Notes: generated from the sequence alone by a model not told the origin. DNA of 64,000 nt from Cryptomeria japonica (GCF_030272615.1 NC_081415.1:372475009-372539008); one strand, 5' to 3'; positions 11,606 through 22,860 are shown, counted from the first letter of the stretch. Numbers and translations: made by a program.

Positions 11606-12821
11606 CATTCTGTTTTGCAAATTTTTTTTAAGTTTTTCGATTCGGGTTTTCGGATTTTGTACTTAGGGTTTCAGATCTGGTTTATTTTTGGCTAACCTTT
11701 GCAGATCTAGCTAACCTGGTTTGTGCAGCTTGCTTTGGAGGCAAATACGTTTTTGTTGAAGGCCCCTTTTCACAAAGTCTTTTTGGGTTTTCTTAAAATT
11801 TACCTAACTTGTGTGCTTGCAGGAAGGGGTTATCATTTGAAACAGCCCAAACTACTAACAATTTTGTTACAGGGCCTTAGCTAGGGTTTTGTAATTTTAT
11901 TTGTGTGCCTTGTCTTCATAGCTTAGCAAACACTTCAATTGGTGCACTAAAATTGAACCATTGTCTTTTGTGTCTTGAGCAATAGGCTCTTTTTGTTTAT
12001 TCTTTAGAGGGCCTGTCTTCCCGTGTGGTCATTAGGACTACTAGTGAGAAGAGAACGACCCAAGTGGTAGCAAAAGAAAAGCCATCTTCTTCCAAGCCAC
12101 TATAATCAAATGTATTCATGGTGAAAACTATGAATAACGTGTGCTGATTAGTTCATACCGACACTATGTCTCCCCATAAACCCGTTTGATCAAATTTATT
12201 TGATCATTTGTAGGGCGTAACCCCTACCGGCTGGGAGCCTTCTATATTTACAGAGCTGAAAGTGCCGCATGTATGGCCACACGAGCGGATGCCCTTACTA
12301 GCACCTCATTGTTTTAGATGCCCAAATCCTTCTAGTTGTTGAGGCAGGAGGTCGGACCTCTGGTAGCGGCCCACACACATACGGTTCTTAGTAGAGATAC
12401 AAAGTTCGCCATGGGGAGTTTTCATGGGGACTGATGCTTGGCTGACCCGAGAAGTGAGTGCCAAGGGTGGAGCCAGTGAGGTCAAGCATCTAAGTATCCG
12501 CTCTGAATAGCGTAGCCTCGGGGGTAAAACCCCATGTGGGATCAACAATTATAGTCCTGGCCAGCCATAAGAATTGTGCTTGACTTATGATAAACATTCA
12601 AACAATCAAGACAAAACAGCAAAACATTGTGTCTTTTGTGTCTTCAAGTGTATGCAAAAACTTTTTTACATCAAACAACACACTTTTTGGAGTCTAAACA
12701 GTCTGCAAACATTGGGTCATCAACACTGTGTCCTCTTGTCACGAAAAACAGTCGAAAAATCAGATTTGGTCACAGCAAAACAAATTCACAGATAGGAAAG
12801 ATTGCACTAAGGTTACAGAAA

Positions 12822-13102
12822 TGCGTCTGTGTCTGTTAAAACCGCGTCTGTGTCTGATAAACGTGTCTGTGAAGTACAGAATAGCGTCTGTGTTTTTATC
12901 AGCGTCTGTGTCGAACAGAGACACGTCTGTGTCTGGAAATCGCGTCTGTGAAGTATACAGGCGCGTCTGTGTCCACAATTGCAAAAACTATTACAGTCTT
13001 AGCAAACATCAACAGGAAATCTCAGAATCACGTTTGTGTCAAACAGAATAGCGTCTGTGTCTTCAAATCGCGTCTGTGAAGTATACAGAGGCGTCTGTGT
13101 CA
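12822..13102 (+). repeat. Array of GCGTCTGTG words, second block
   Basis: About twelve more copies of the same word, on the same strand as the first block. Part of the block has been duplicated: GCGTCTGTGAAGTATACAG occurs at about 12942 and 13071 with similar surroundings. Confidence 0.85.
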
Positions 13103-13591
13103 GGATTTCAAAAAAGTTTAACAGTCAAGCAAACAAAGAAATCAGTTTTGGCATACTTGAGCTTCCTAGGTTGTCTCTTCAGGTTTCATCTAGTATTCAG
13201 CCTGTTCTAAGGTCTTACACAGTCCATCATTGCTTCATACCTCATTTTACATTCATACTTGTCTGAACTTGAGTCAAAAGGTCACTTGCTTGTCCTCACT
13301 ATACTTTGTCAACACACTACATACTACAACACTTTGCTAAGTGGTCCCTCATCAAGGTTTCTTACCTTTGGGTCTCATTTGGTCTTACTTAGAGTCAAGG
13401 TCAGCTTACCTCATCAAGAGAAACTATCTTCTCTTTGGAAGTCACACCTACTCTACAACATACATACTTGGTCTTACACTTTGGACATTGCAAGTAAACT
13501 TCAGATTCATTTACACTCCATACAACTCTTGGTCTTACATACTCTTGTCATTTTCGTCTAAGTCTCTCACATATTGCTAAACACCTAGTTC

Positions 13592-16500
13592 ATGGTTGAA
13601 ACCCGTCTTCAAAAATCTAGGAGAAAAGCTAAAGAAGCTCAAGGGCCCGTAAACATGAGTTCTTATGAGTATGACAATGATGTCTTCTACAATCCTGAGC
13701 ACACTACATTACCAGACATGAATGTTTATAGACACAATCCAAATATGGAAAGCGCAAACGCTATACACAACGCTACACACAATGATATTGTGGACAATTC
13801 TTCAATACTATCAGCAGACATACAAGAATCTATAATGGACCCTCAATTCAATAGATTGGTTGAAGAGATAATGAGGAGAGATCGTCAATACTTTCTAAAC
13901 ATGATGGCACAAAGTGGAGCTAAAATACCACATGATTTTGACTTATCTCAACTTATGGAAAGTAGACCTTCACAACAAACTCAACCTAATAGTGGAGGAC
14001 CAAATAATATGATGCCGGAGTCACCATCAGTTTTGCTTCAGAAACCAGCAATCCCACATACACAAGCTCAAATGCATGATACTTACACTCAAAGACCATC
14101 ATGGAGGCCTTATGTTCAAACACATGCTCAAGATATGGGTCAACCAAGACAAATGGATAATCAAGGACTTCCTCAAAATTTTGACACAAGGAGACCTCAT
14201 GCCAAAATTGGGGGCAACACAATGGAAAATGAAAGGCCCATTGAATATGGTTTATATACACAAAACAGATATGGGGTCCCTCAACAAGAAGTTATGCCAA
14301 GTGCTCCATACATGTCGCAACAATATAGACCTCCATATGGACATGTCTACGATCAGTATCATCCATATATGCAACAAGCTCCTCCTCAAATGGGTGTTTC
14401 AAACATGGGATATGCTACAAATCCATCTCCTCCCAAAAATAATTTGGAGCAACAAATTAGAGATCTACAAAAGAAAGTGGAAGACATGGGCACATCAAAA
14501 CCCACATATACTATGAGAGATATATGCCCTTATCCCTTTGATAAGAGCATTCCAATGCCTCCGTTTCCTCCGCACTTTGCAACACCGAAATTTGACAAAT
14601 ATAGAGGGAGAGGAGATCCCAAGGCACACATAAGAAAATTCTTCACAGCTTGCATTGAGGTAGCGGCAGAAGAAACATACTTAATGAGGTTGTTCCCACA
14701 GAGCTTAGGAGATCAAGCGATGGAATGGTTTTCTCAATTACCTCCTAGTATTAAGTCATGGGGCGACTTGGCAGAGGCATTCATTCAGCATTTTTCTTAC
14801 AACATTGAAACAGATGTCTCAGTTACTACCTTGTGTAATACGAAACAAAAAGAAGGAGAATCTTTTGTGTCATTTTTACAAAGATGGAGAAACTTAGCTA
14901 GCAGATGCTCTTGTAAAATCCCGCAAAAACAAATGGTGGAAATGTTCACACAAAATGTTAACAAGGCTATTGGTTATGATCTCAGAAAAGCTTGTTTGTC
15001 TACATTCAAGGATGTCATTGAAAAGGGCCTAGCAACAGAAAAGGTCTTGATTGAACAAGGAGTTATCAAACTATTCAAAGAAAACAAAGAGGACTTCAAA
15101 GGAAAGGACAAACCAAAGTTTTGGAACAAGAACAAGAACACAGTTAATGATGGTGTTGTTGATGCCAACACAGAGAGACCAAAGTTCATCTTTTCTGGAT
15201 CAAATTCTACCAACAATCAAGTGAACAATCAAACGGCTGCTAAACCACGAAGGAAGTACACTCCATTGGGAGAACCACTTGAATCAGTATTCAAAAAGCT
15301 TGTAGCAAACAAAGTGATCACGGTCCCAGATTTTCCTCCATATGAACCAAAGGTAAAACCGAATTGGTGGAATGATGATGAATATTGTGAATTTCATAAG
15401 AGCAAGGGTCACAAGACAAGTAATTGCCATCGATTGAAAAACATTGTACAAGATCTCATTGACAGAGGAGATATTGAGATTGAGGGACATTCATCTAACC
15501 AAGAGCATGAGGTGTTTAAGGAACCATTCCCGAAACATGACAAGGGAAAAGGCAAAGTCACAGATGATCAAGCCAATTACACCAGAACATCTTACAATTA
15601 TGATTCCACTATTAATCACATCTCAATGGACAATCATATTTCTACCATTACTATCAAAAATAAAAATCCTGAGAATCCTCCTCAGCGACCTAAAATTATC
15701 CTAAAAGGTGTGGGATCTTCATCTGAAGCTACCTCTGAATGTCATGTTACAACCCGTCGAGGTAAGATCACATTGCCAGGTACCTCTACTAAGAATACCA
15801 ATCTTCCGTCAACTAAGCCTGAGTACGATCTTGTAGAGCAATTAGGGAAAACATCCGCACTCATCTCTATTCTTGAGCTCTTACGTATATCTCCTGCACA
15901 TAAAGCTGTCCTTGACAAAACCTTGAGAGATACTGCTGTCCCTACGGATCTAAACGTGGATCAGTTTCAAGCCATGGTGGGATACTTATCCGTTCCACAC
16001 TCCCTCACATTCACAGAAGCCGATGACGCCTCCATAAGTCAGCCTCACAATGCACCTCTACATATTGAAGCCTTCATACATAAACACCGAATAAAACGAG
16101 TCCTGATAGATGGAGGAGCAGGTCTTAATATTTGTACATTGAGCACCATCAGACAATTGGGATATTCTGACAAAGCTGTGAATGCTACAAACCAAATCAC
16201 TATTAAGGCTTATGATGATGAAGAGCGTTCGTCCAAGGGCACAGTCATCTTACCACTAAGAATAGGGCCAGTCACAAAGGACGTGATTTGTCAAGTCCTG
16301 GATCTAGACCTCACGTATAACATATTGCTAGGACGTCCGTGGATTCATGAAATGAGAGCGGTCCCATCAACATACCATCAGTGCATAAAATTTCCTCATA
16401 ATGGAGTCGAGGTAACGGTCAATGGTGATCCAAATCCATTCATATATTGCAATAACTTGAGATCACATACTGAGATTATCATTCCCAGCAATCGTGAGGC

Positions 16501-19500
16501 TACTCCTTCTTCAGCATATATTGATCCTGAGTCATTAAAGCCCTCGACATCCAAACAAGGTGAACTTAGAGCCAAGTTTCAAGACAAAGGCATGGGAGAA
16601 TACACTCTGAATCAAACAATGTTCTTACGACAAGTCATGAACTCCCCCAAAGAATATGGGAGACCACATCCTAATAAGCAAATCTCCATCATGCTCCTCA
16701 AATGGGATCCTACCGTCTTTCAAAAATGGGGCGAACTAGAGGAAGAAAGTTTATATAAAATGCTATATAAGGACGCTGAAGATGATACACATGATCAAAT
16801 TATAATACCCTGTGAAAACTATGGTAAAGGTTTCAAAATTCTGCAGAGATTCGGGTATGATGGAAAAAGTCCTCTCGGACTACGCAAAGAAGGTGTCATG
16901 GAGCCTCTACAACCTGAGCTAACTACAAGAAGGGAACGCTCTAAGGGGCTTGGTTTTCTAAATCCCAAGATTCAAAACAAGAGAACAAAACAGATATGGC
17001 GAGTCAAAGTGGCTGAAGTTCAACAAGAGGATAATTATTCCACAGACTCCAATGAGTGGGAATGGGGTTCAGACAAATCCTCCCGCGACTATGAACTTAA
17101 TGAGACATTTAGAGAGCCAGATGAACCTACAGAGGAGGAGGAGTTTTACAAGAAATTCAGAGTTGGTCAAGAACCGACCCATAAGGATCCCGCACAAGCT
17201 TCGTTTCAGGGCCCTAGGTCAGGATCACATAGGATGAGGACACCTGTCCCTGAGGGTGCTACTAGTGATGATAATTTGGACTCACTCACGATCGACACTG
17301 ATGAGGAGAGTGCCATTGACGACCTCGATGACTACCTTGACATACCTGAATATAACCACATCTTCACTATTAGCCTTGCGGACTCTAAAAACACTAAAGA
17401 TCTTCCCCTCGTTCACCCCCAACTCATTGACTGGGATCAGGATGGACCACCACAGATTGATACATTTCAAAATGACGAAGCTATTGTTGATTATCTTGGC
17501 ATTCGCGATGATCTTCCTCTTGGAGACCATAAAGCAGGATATGCCATAGAGCTAAATAACATGGCATACTTTGGTGAGGGTGTCGGGCCTTCTAGTCGCA
17601 AAAATGTGAAAATAAAGACAAAACAAGGGTCTTATGGCGAAAACCACACTGTGGCGCTCTCTGACTCTAAAAAAGTAAAAAGAAAGGACGTATCTGAGGG
17701 TGAAAACCTCTCTGAGGCGCCCGAAGATGGAAGGCTTGACATTCTCCCAGCATCATACGAGGAAAAATCATCCATGTTGGTAGAAGAGACTATAAAGACA
17801 AACATTGGTACAGCAGAGGTTCCACACAATATATTTTTGGCTCAATCATTGACAGAGGCCGAGAAAGCAAGGTTCATAAGCTTCTTTAAGGAACGACAAG
17901 TCAAATTCGCATGGTCTTATGCTGATATGCCTGGACTAGACCTCGACTTAGTAATGCATCATTTAACAGTCAAACCGGGGGCAAAACCAGTAAAACAGAA
18001 ATTGAGGAAAATGCATCCACAGGTGGCATTGCTAGTCAAGGCAGAGCTGGAGAAATTACTAGATGTCGGATTCATACGCCCAATTGATTATCCCGAATGG
18101 ATTTCCAACTTAGTACCTATTAGCAAACCAGATCACAGCATCCGAATATGTACAGACTTCAGGGATATCAATAAGGCTTGTCCGAAGGACGATTTCCCAT
18201 TACCAAACATTGATTTAATTGTTGATCTCACAGCAGGCCATGAGATGTTATCTTTAATGGACGGATTCTCTGGATATAATCAGATCAGGATTGCACCTGA
18301 AGATCAACATAAAACATCATTCACTTGTCCATGGGGAACCTTCTGCTGGAATGTCATGCCCTTTGGGCTGAAAAATGCAGGTGCCACGTATCAACGAGCC
18401 ATGACTACTATCTTCCATGATCTCATGCATGTAAAGGTGGAAGATTATGTCGATGACCTTTTGGTTAAATCAATAGACAGAAATACACACTTGGACATAC
18501 TTTCAGTTGCTTTTGATAGGCTGGAAAAATACAAGGTAAGATTAAACCCAAAGAAATGTGTCTTTGGAGTAACCTCCGGGAAACTCCTAGGATTCATTGT
18601 GTCTAAAAGAGGAATAGAAGCAGATCCAGCAAAAGTCAAGGCTATCTTGGACATGCCACCACCCAAGAATATCAGTCAACTTCGGTCTTTACAAGGGAGA
18701 CTCCAGTCTATACGAAGATTCATAGCACAACTTGCAGATAAGTGCAATCCTTTCCAGCACCTGCTACACAAAAACATTAAGTTCAAATGGGACGAGAACT
18801 GTCAACAGGCTTTTCGGGCACTTAAAGACTATCTTTTGAACCCGCCAGTTTTGATGCCACCAATTCCGGATCAACCATTGCTACTTTACATATCAGCTAC
18901 TCCAACAGCACTGGGGGCACTACTAGCACAGCAAATACCTGACGGCAAGGAAAAAGCAGTCTACTATATCAGTCGCACATTGGTGGGATATGAGCTGAAC
19001 TACACACCAATTGAGCGTGCATGTCTCGCTGTGGTCTTCGCTTCACAAAAATTACGACATTATATGCTTACTCACAAAACCAAGTTGATTGCCAGAATTG
19101 ATCCACTAAAATATCTGCTCAACAAAGCTACACTTACTGGGCGACTGGCCAAGTGGGTAATGATTTTGAGTGAATTCGACATTGAATACGTGGACAGAAA
19201 AGCCATAAAAGGACAAGCCATTGCAGATCAACTGGCAGACGCTCCCATGATAGATGATGTTCCTCTACAGTCAGAATTTCCAGATGAGTCCATTCTAACA
19301 ATATCACCTGCAAAGCCATGGCAACTATACTTTGATGGCTCATACACACAGCATGGGGCAGGAGCGGGTATACTCTTTATAACTCCCCAAGGCGATTATA
19401 TACCAAAGTCATACCGCTTATCATTTCCTTGTACCAACAATATAGCGGAATACGAGGCATTAACAACTGGGTTAAGAATTGCAGTTCAGTGGAAGATCCA

Positions 19501-21067
19501 AGAACTTCGTGTTTTTGGCGATTCTCAACTTGTCATCCGTCAAGCAACTGATGATTATCAAACAAAAGATGAAAAGCTAATGCCTTACAAACAACTGGTA
19601 GATGATCTGAAACAACACTTTGCAAAGATAGAGTTTGAGCAGATACCAAGAGAACAAAATCGCGCTGCTGATGCCATGGCTACAATTGCTTCACTCATTG
19701 ACCTACCGCAAAATGAGACCTGCTATGAGTTCCTGGTTGACAACCTGCTGATTCCGTCATATGAGATCACTCTTACGGAAATGATATGTGTTGTTGGTCC
19801 TGAATCCCAGTTATATGGTTCCATATTCACATACCTTCGCGACAACATCTTACCTCCTGATTTATCGAACAACCAACGCCGCACTTTCATCCGCCAATCC
19901 TCCCGATACGTTATCCTAGCTGATATCCTATACCGACGAGGTCTAGATGGCACCCTCCTTAGATGTTTAGAGAGTGACGAAGCTCAGATTGCGTTACGAG
20001 AAGTGCACGAAGGGATATGTGGTCCGCATACTAGTGGTCCTACCTTGGCCAAGAAACTCATCAGGACTGGATACTACTGGCCTACTATGGAAAAAGATGC
20101 ATATCAGTTTGTCAAGAAGTGTAAGCAGTGTCAAATTCATGGAGACCTCATACACGCACCAGCACAAGAACTACAGCCACTTGCATCTCCTTGGCCCTTT
20201 TGTCAGTGGGGACTCGATCTCATAGGCAAGATTCACCCTCCTTCTTCCAATGGACATAAATTCATTATCACAGCCACAGAGTATTTCACAAAGTGGATTG
20301 AAGCCGTGCCTCTCACGCAAGTTACTGGGAAACAAATCGCTACTTTCATCCTGAACTACATCATTTGCCGATACGGGATCCCTACTTCCATTATTACTGA
20401 CAACGGGCGTCCTTTCAAGAACCAGGATGTTCGTGAACTCTGTGAGCGCTTCCATATCTCTCATCATTTCTCCACACCATATTACCCCCAAGGTAATGGC
20501 CAAGCTGAGGCGTCTAACAAAACAATTCTCAAAATACTTAAAAAGACAGTCGACGACGCTGGCCGTAACTGGCATGTCCAACTCAATCCCGCACTTTGGG
20601 CCTATCGTACCAGTGTCCGCACACCTACAGGGGCTACACCTTACTCACTTGTCTACGGTGCTGAAGCCATCTTGCCTATTGAGGTCGAGTTACCTTCTTT
20701 ACGGGTCTCCTTGAGAAACATAATCAACGATGAAGACTACAGGGTCTCTCGCTTACAAGAACTAGAACTGCTGGAGGAACGACGACACACTGCTTTTAAT
20801 CATCTCAAGGCTTACCAACAACGAATGAGTCGCAGTTACAATCACAAGGTCAAGCCTCGCACATTTGAGGTAGGTGACTTATTCCTCAGAGAGAACCCCA
20901 AGAATCAGCAAGAGAGAGAAAAGAAGGGCAAATTTGAACCCAACTGGCTTGGTCCTTACATCATCACAGCAGTATATGGATCTGGGGCATATCAGCTCTC
21001 AACTACAGAAGGGGAATCTTTGGAGGATCCTATCAATAGCATGCACCTTCACAGGTTCTACACATAA
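13592..21067 (+). CDS. gag-pol: Gag-Pol polyprotein, Tat-like Ty3/gypsy, intact
   Basis: One uninterrupted frame of 2491 codons, starting MVETRLQKSRRKAKE. Retrotransposon Gag domain at about 340-460. Zinc-knuckle-like motif C599, H602, H607, C612 (CX2HX4HX4C). Aspartic protease with IDGGAG, active Asp at 840, and LLGRPWIH near 912. G-patch from Y1077 to about 1123. Reverse transcriptase at about 1487-1660, with Asp 1557 (LMDGFSGY) and YVDD at 1619-1622. First RNase H at about 1762-1885 reads YISATPTALGALLAQ, lacking the usual first Asp. Second, archaeal-type RNase H at about 1909-2035 with D1915 and intact NIAEYEAL, GDSQL and RAADA motifs. Integrase: H2139, H2146, C2177, C2180, then D2209, D2270, E2306 with 60 and 35 residues between. 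No gag/pol stop or shift, so the Gag:Pol ratio must be set some other way, for example by splicing or proteolysis (inference). Confidence 0.96.
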   Translation: MVETRLQKSRRKAKEAQGPVNMSSYEYDNDVFYNPEHTTLPDMNVYRHNPNMESANAIHNATHNDIVDNSSILSADIQESIMDPQFNRLVEEIMRRDRQYFLNMMAQSGAKIPHDFDLSQLMESRPSQQTQPNSGGPNNMMPESPSVLLQKPAIPHTQAQMHDTYTQRPSWRPYVQTHAQDMGQPRQMDNQGLPQNFDTRRPHAKIGGNTMENERPIEYGLYTQNRYGVPQQEVMPSAPYMSQQYRPPYGHVYDQYHPYMQQAPPQMGVSNMGYATNPSPPKNNLEQQIRDLQKKVEDMGTSKPTYTMRDICPYPFDKSIPMPPFPPHFATPKFDKYRGRGDPKAHIRKFFTACIEVAAEETYLMRLFPQSLGDQAMEWFSQLPPSIKSWGDLAEAFIQHFSYNIETDVSVTTLCNTKQKEGESFVSFLQRWRNLASRCSCKIPQKQMVEMFTQNVNKAIGYDLRKACLSTFKDVIEKGLATEKVLIEQGVIKLFKENKEDFKGKDKPKFWNKNKNTVNDGVVDANTERPKFIFSGSNSTNNQVNNQTAAKPRRKYTPLGEPLESVFKKLVANKVITVPDFPPYEPKVKPNWWNDDEYCEFHKSKGHKTSNCHRLKNIVQDLIDRGDIEIEGHSSNQEHEVFKEPFPKHDKGKGKVTDDQANYTRTSYNYDSTINHISMDNHISTITIKNKNPENPPQRPKIILKGVGSSSEATSECHVTTRRGKITLPGTSTKNTNLPSTKPEYDLVEQLGKTSALISILELLRISPAHKAVLDKTLRDTAVPTDLNVDQFQAMVGYLSVPHSLTFTEADDASISQPHNAPLHIEAFIHKHRIKRVLIDGGAGLNICTLSTIRQLGYSDKAVNATNQITIKAYDDEERSSKGTVILPLRIGPVTKDVICQVLDLDLTYNILLGRPWIHEMRAVPSTYHQCIKFPHNGVEVTVNGDPNPFIYCNNLRSHTEIIIPSNREATPSSAYIDPESLKPSTSKQGELRAKFQDKGMGEYTLNQTMFLRQVMNSPKEYGRPHPNKQISIMLLKWDPTVFQKWGELEEESLYKMLYKDAEDDTHDQIIIPCENYGKGFKILQRFGYDGKSPLGLRKEGVMEPLQPELTTRRERSKGLGFLNPKIQNKRTKQIWRVKVAEVQQEDNYSTDSNEWEWGSDKSSRDYELNETFREPDEPTEEEEFYKKFRVGQEPTHKDPAQASFQGPRSGSHRMRTPVPEGATSDDNLDSLTIDTDEESAIDDLDDYLDIPEYNHIFTISLADSKNTKDLPLVHPQLIDWDQDGPPQIDTFQNDEAIVDYLGIRDDLPLGDHKAGYAIELNNMAYFGEGVGPSSRKNVKIKTKQGSYGENHTVALSDSKKVKRKDVSEGENLSEAPEDGRLDILPASYEEKSSMLVEETIKTNIGTAEVPHNIFLAQSLTEAEKARFISFFKERQVKFAWSYADMPGLDLDLVMHHLTVKPGAKPVKQKLRKMHPQVALLVKAELEKLLDVGFIRPIDYPEWISNLVPISKPDHSIRICTDFRDINKACPKDDFPLPNIDLIVDLTAGHEMLSLMDGFSGYNQIRIAPEDQHKTSFTCPWGTFCWNVMPFGLKNAGATYQRAMTTIFHDLMHVKVEDYVDDLLVKSIDRNTHLDILSVAFDRLEKYKVRLNPKKCVFGVTSGKLLGFIVSKRGIEADPAKVKAILDMPPPKNISQLRSLQGRLQSIRRFIAQLADKCNPFQHLLHKNIKFKWDENCQQAFRALKDYLLNPPVLMPPIPDQPLLLYISATPTALGALLAQQIPDGKEKAVYYISRTLVGYELNYTPIERACLAVVFASQKLRHYMLTHKTKLIARIDPLKYLLNKATLTGRLAKWVMILSEFDIEYVDRKAIKGQAIADQLADAPMIDDVPLQSEFPDESILTISPAKPWQLYFDGSYTQHGAGAGILFITPQGDYIPKSYRLSFPCTNNIAEYEALTTGLRIAVQWKIQELRVFGDSQLVIRQATDDYQTKDEKLMPYKQLVDDLKQHFAKIEFEQIPREQNRAADAMATIASLIDLPQNETCYEFLVDNLLIPSYEITLTEMICVVGPESQLYGSIFTYLRDNILPPDLSNNQRRTFIRQSSRYVILADILYRRGLDGTLLRCLESDEAQIALREVHEGICGPHTSGPTLAKKLIRTGYYWPTMEKDAYQFVKKCKQCQIHGDLIHAPAQELQPLASPWPFCQWGLDLIGKIHPPSSNGHKFIITATEYFTKWIEAVPLTQVTGKQIATFILNYIICRYGIPTSIITDNGRPFKNQDVRELCERFHISHHFSTPYYPQGNGQAEASNKTILKILKKTVDDAGRNWHVQLNPALWAYRTSVRTPTGATPYSLVYGAEAILPIEVELPSLRVSLRNIINDEDYRVSRLQELELLEERRHTAFNHLKAYQQRMSRSYNHKVKPRTFEVGDLFLRENPKNQQEREKKGKFEPNWLGPYIITAVYGSGAYQLSTTEGESLEDPINSMHLHRFYT

Positions 21068-22860
21068 GCTCTTTTTGAGTATCCTAATGCAAAAATACAA
21101 AAAAATCAAAAAATTCAAAAATACAAAAAAAATCAAAAAATTCAAATTTACAAAAAAAAAATCAAAAAATTCAAAAATACAAAAAAAAATTATAAAACAA
21201 AAAAATCGTTACTTGGTGAAAACCTGGCAAACAGGCGCCTTGTGACAACAAAAAAATTGCAAAATCCAAAAAAAGTAAAGAGAAATAATTTCGTCCAACG
21301 GTGAAAACCACTTCGGTGGCGCCCTGGGCAAGTACCATGGTGAAAACTGGGTCACCAGCGCCATGCGTAGAGACTTTGCTCCTCCCTCTTTCAGGACTCT
21401 CTTTCATCTTTTTCACTTCGCACACACTCACGACCAATTCACTCACAATAAACTTACCCGTTCCCATCATGGCTTGTTATTGATCTACCCAAGATTGGTT
21501 AGCCATTCATAATAAACCCTCCCTTTTCACTCTCTTTCCATCCATAATAAATCAGATCCTATCTGTGACTACGGCCAATTCCTACGTCTAGTAATGGGTG
21601 TGGAACTGAGAACATCACATGTTTCGAGGAGTACAGTTTCTTTCAGCTCTCTTCAGTCTATCCGCGCGTAATCCGCAATAAAGCAGCACTTGCATCACAG
21701 ATCCGCAATAAAGTTCCACCTTCTCCGCAATAAAGTATCAGTTTCATGGAATCAGTCAGTTTCAGATGAGACACAGCAGCAACAATGGGCTTCAACAAAA
21801 TCAAATCTTTCAACAGACTCAGACAACATATGGTTCAGTGCTATCTATCCTTTTTGTGAAAGTGAACATTGTGACCACAATCAAAATTTGACTTAAACAA
21901 GTGACAAGAGACACAAACTTGAGGACTACAGTGGATGTTGGTGTCGAGTCTTGGTTTTCTTTTGGTTTTATCTTTTTGGTGACATGTCTTTTAGCTTTTC
22001 CAGGATGTCTTTGACTAGAGATTCTATCTCCAGGATGTCTTTGACTAGAAAGGCGAGGATGGGGTATCGTCACCTACTTGCATTTGCTGTCTGTGGATTG
22101 TCTTTTAGTAATGCTATGACTTGTCCAAGGATATGAGGACACTGTGAGTCTAGTATGAACTGGGGCATTCCTTGTTTGTGACTGTCTTATCTCCATGCAA
22201 ACAGGTACAATGACTTTCTGGGCCGAACATATGCCTCGATTGTCATAACCTATTCTGCCATAATAAAGCTCAATGATGATAACGCACAAGAAGCTCTTTC
22301 ACGTTCATATCTTCTGTCTTCCATCCCCCTTTCTTGATTGACTTCCATTGTCCTTCTCGAGTCCGCGTAGCCCGCTATCACATGATTGAGTATAATGACA
22401 CACCAAAAACATTTGCATTTCATATAGTTGCACCTGCATCACCACATATAAGCATTTCATACATATAGATATTATAATTGCATCACATCCTGCATACAAC
22501 ACATGTTAGCACATCTCACATTTTCATTATGTAAATAATCATTTGCATTATCATATTCATTTGCATCACATACATTTTCATTTGCATCATGCATCACATA
22601 TACAACATAAAAAAACAAAAATATATGGCATTGCATCCTATAAGCATCCATATCATAAAACATGCATCACATAAGAACATCTCATCACATAAGGTACACA
22701 TGCATATAGCTGCCGCAAAAGATGAATCATCTCATATATATAATCAAATGTGTCATAATACAATGATGTCAAAAGAATCATATGGCTACAAAAGAATCAC
22801 CCGCAGGTGTCTACAATACAACAATGATACATCTACTGATACAATGGGAGCCCACTATAG
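21068..22860 (+). other. Region between pol and the antisense gene
   Basis: No gene seen. 21090-21260 is A-rich (repeated CAAAAAAATCAAAAAATTC). Three 25-bp units, GGTGAAAAC plus a small hairpin plus GCGCC, lie at about 21214-21239, 21299-21323 and 21338-21362. Five AATAAA words fall at 21511, 21546, 21677, 21707 and 21729, the last three inside repeated CCGCAATAAAG, and could serve polyadenylation of a sense transcript. About 22000-22048 holds a short tandem copy of CCAGGATGTCTTTGACTAGA. 22430-22720 is rich in TTGCATCACAT words. Confidence 0.6.

Larger units (their letters stand above)
11221..13591 (+). other. Long 5' leader of the young Tat element
   Basis: About 2.4 kb between primer site and gag. 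No open frame here looks like a gene: the small frames are unrelated to one another and cover the repeat arrays. It holds two arrays of a CGCGTCTGTG-type word (11351-11605 and 12822-13102), a perfect short hairpin GGGGT-AAA-ACCCC at 12521-12533 in a patch of more balanced base composition (about 12180-12560), and a tandem duplication of roughly 125 bp near 12910-13140. Such a long structured leader is common in Tat/Ogre elements and probably contains packaging and translation signals (inference). Confidence 0.7.

Noticed and set aside
12306..13266. Several 70-100 codon frames in the young Tat leader
   Set aside because: They overlap the GCGTCTGTG arrays in different frames and have no conserved counterpart in the old element.
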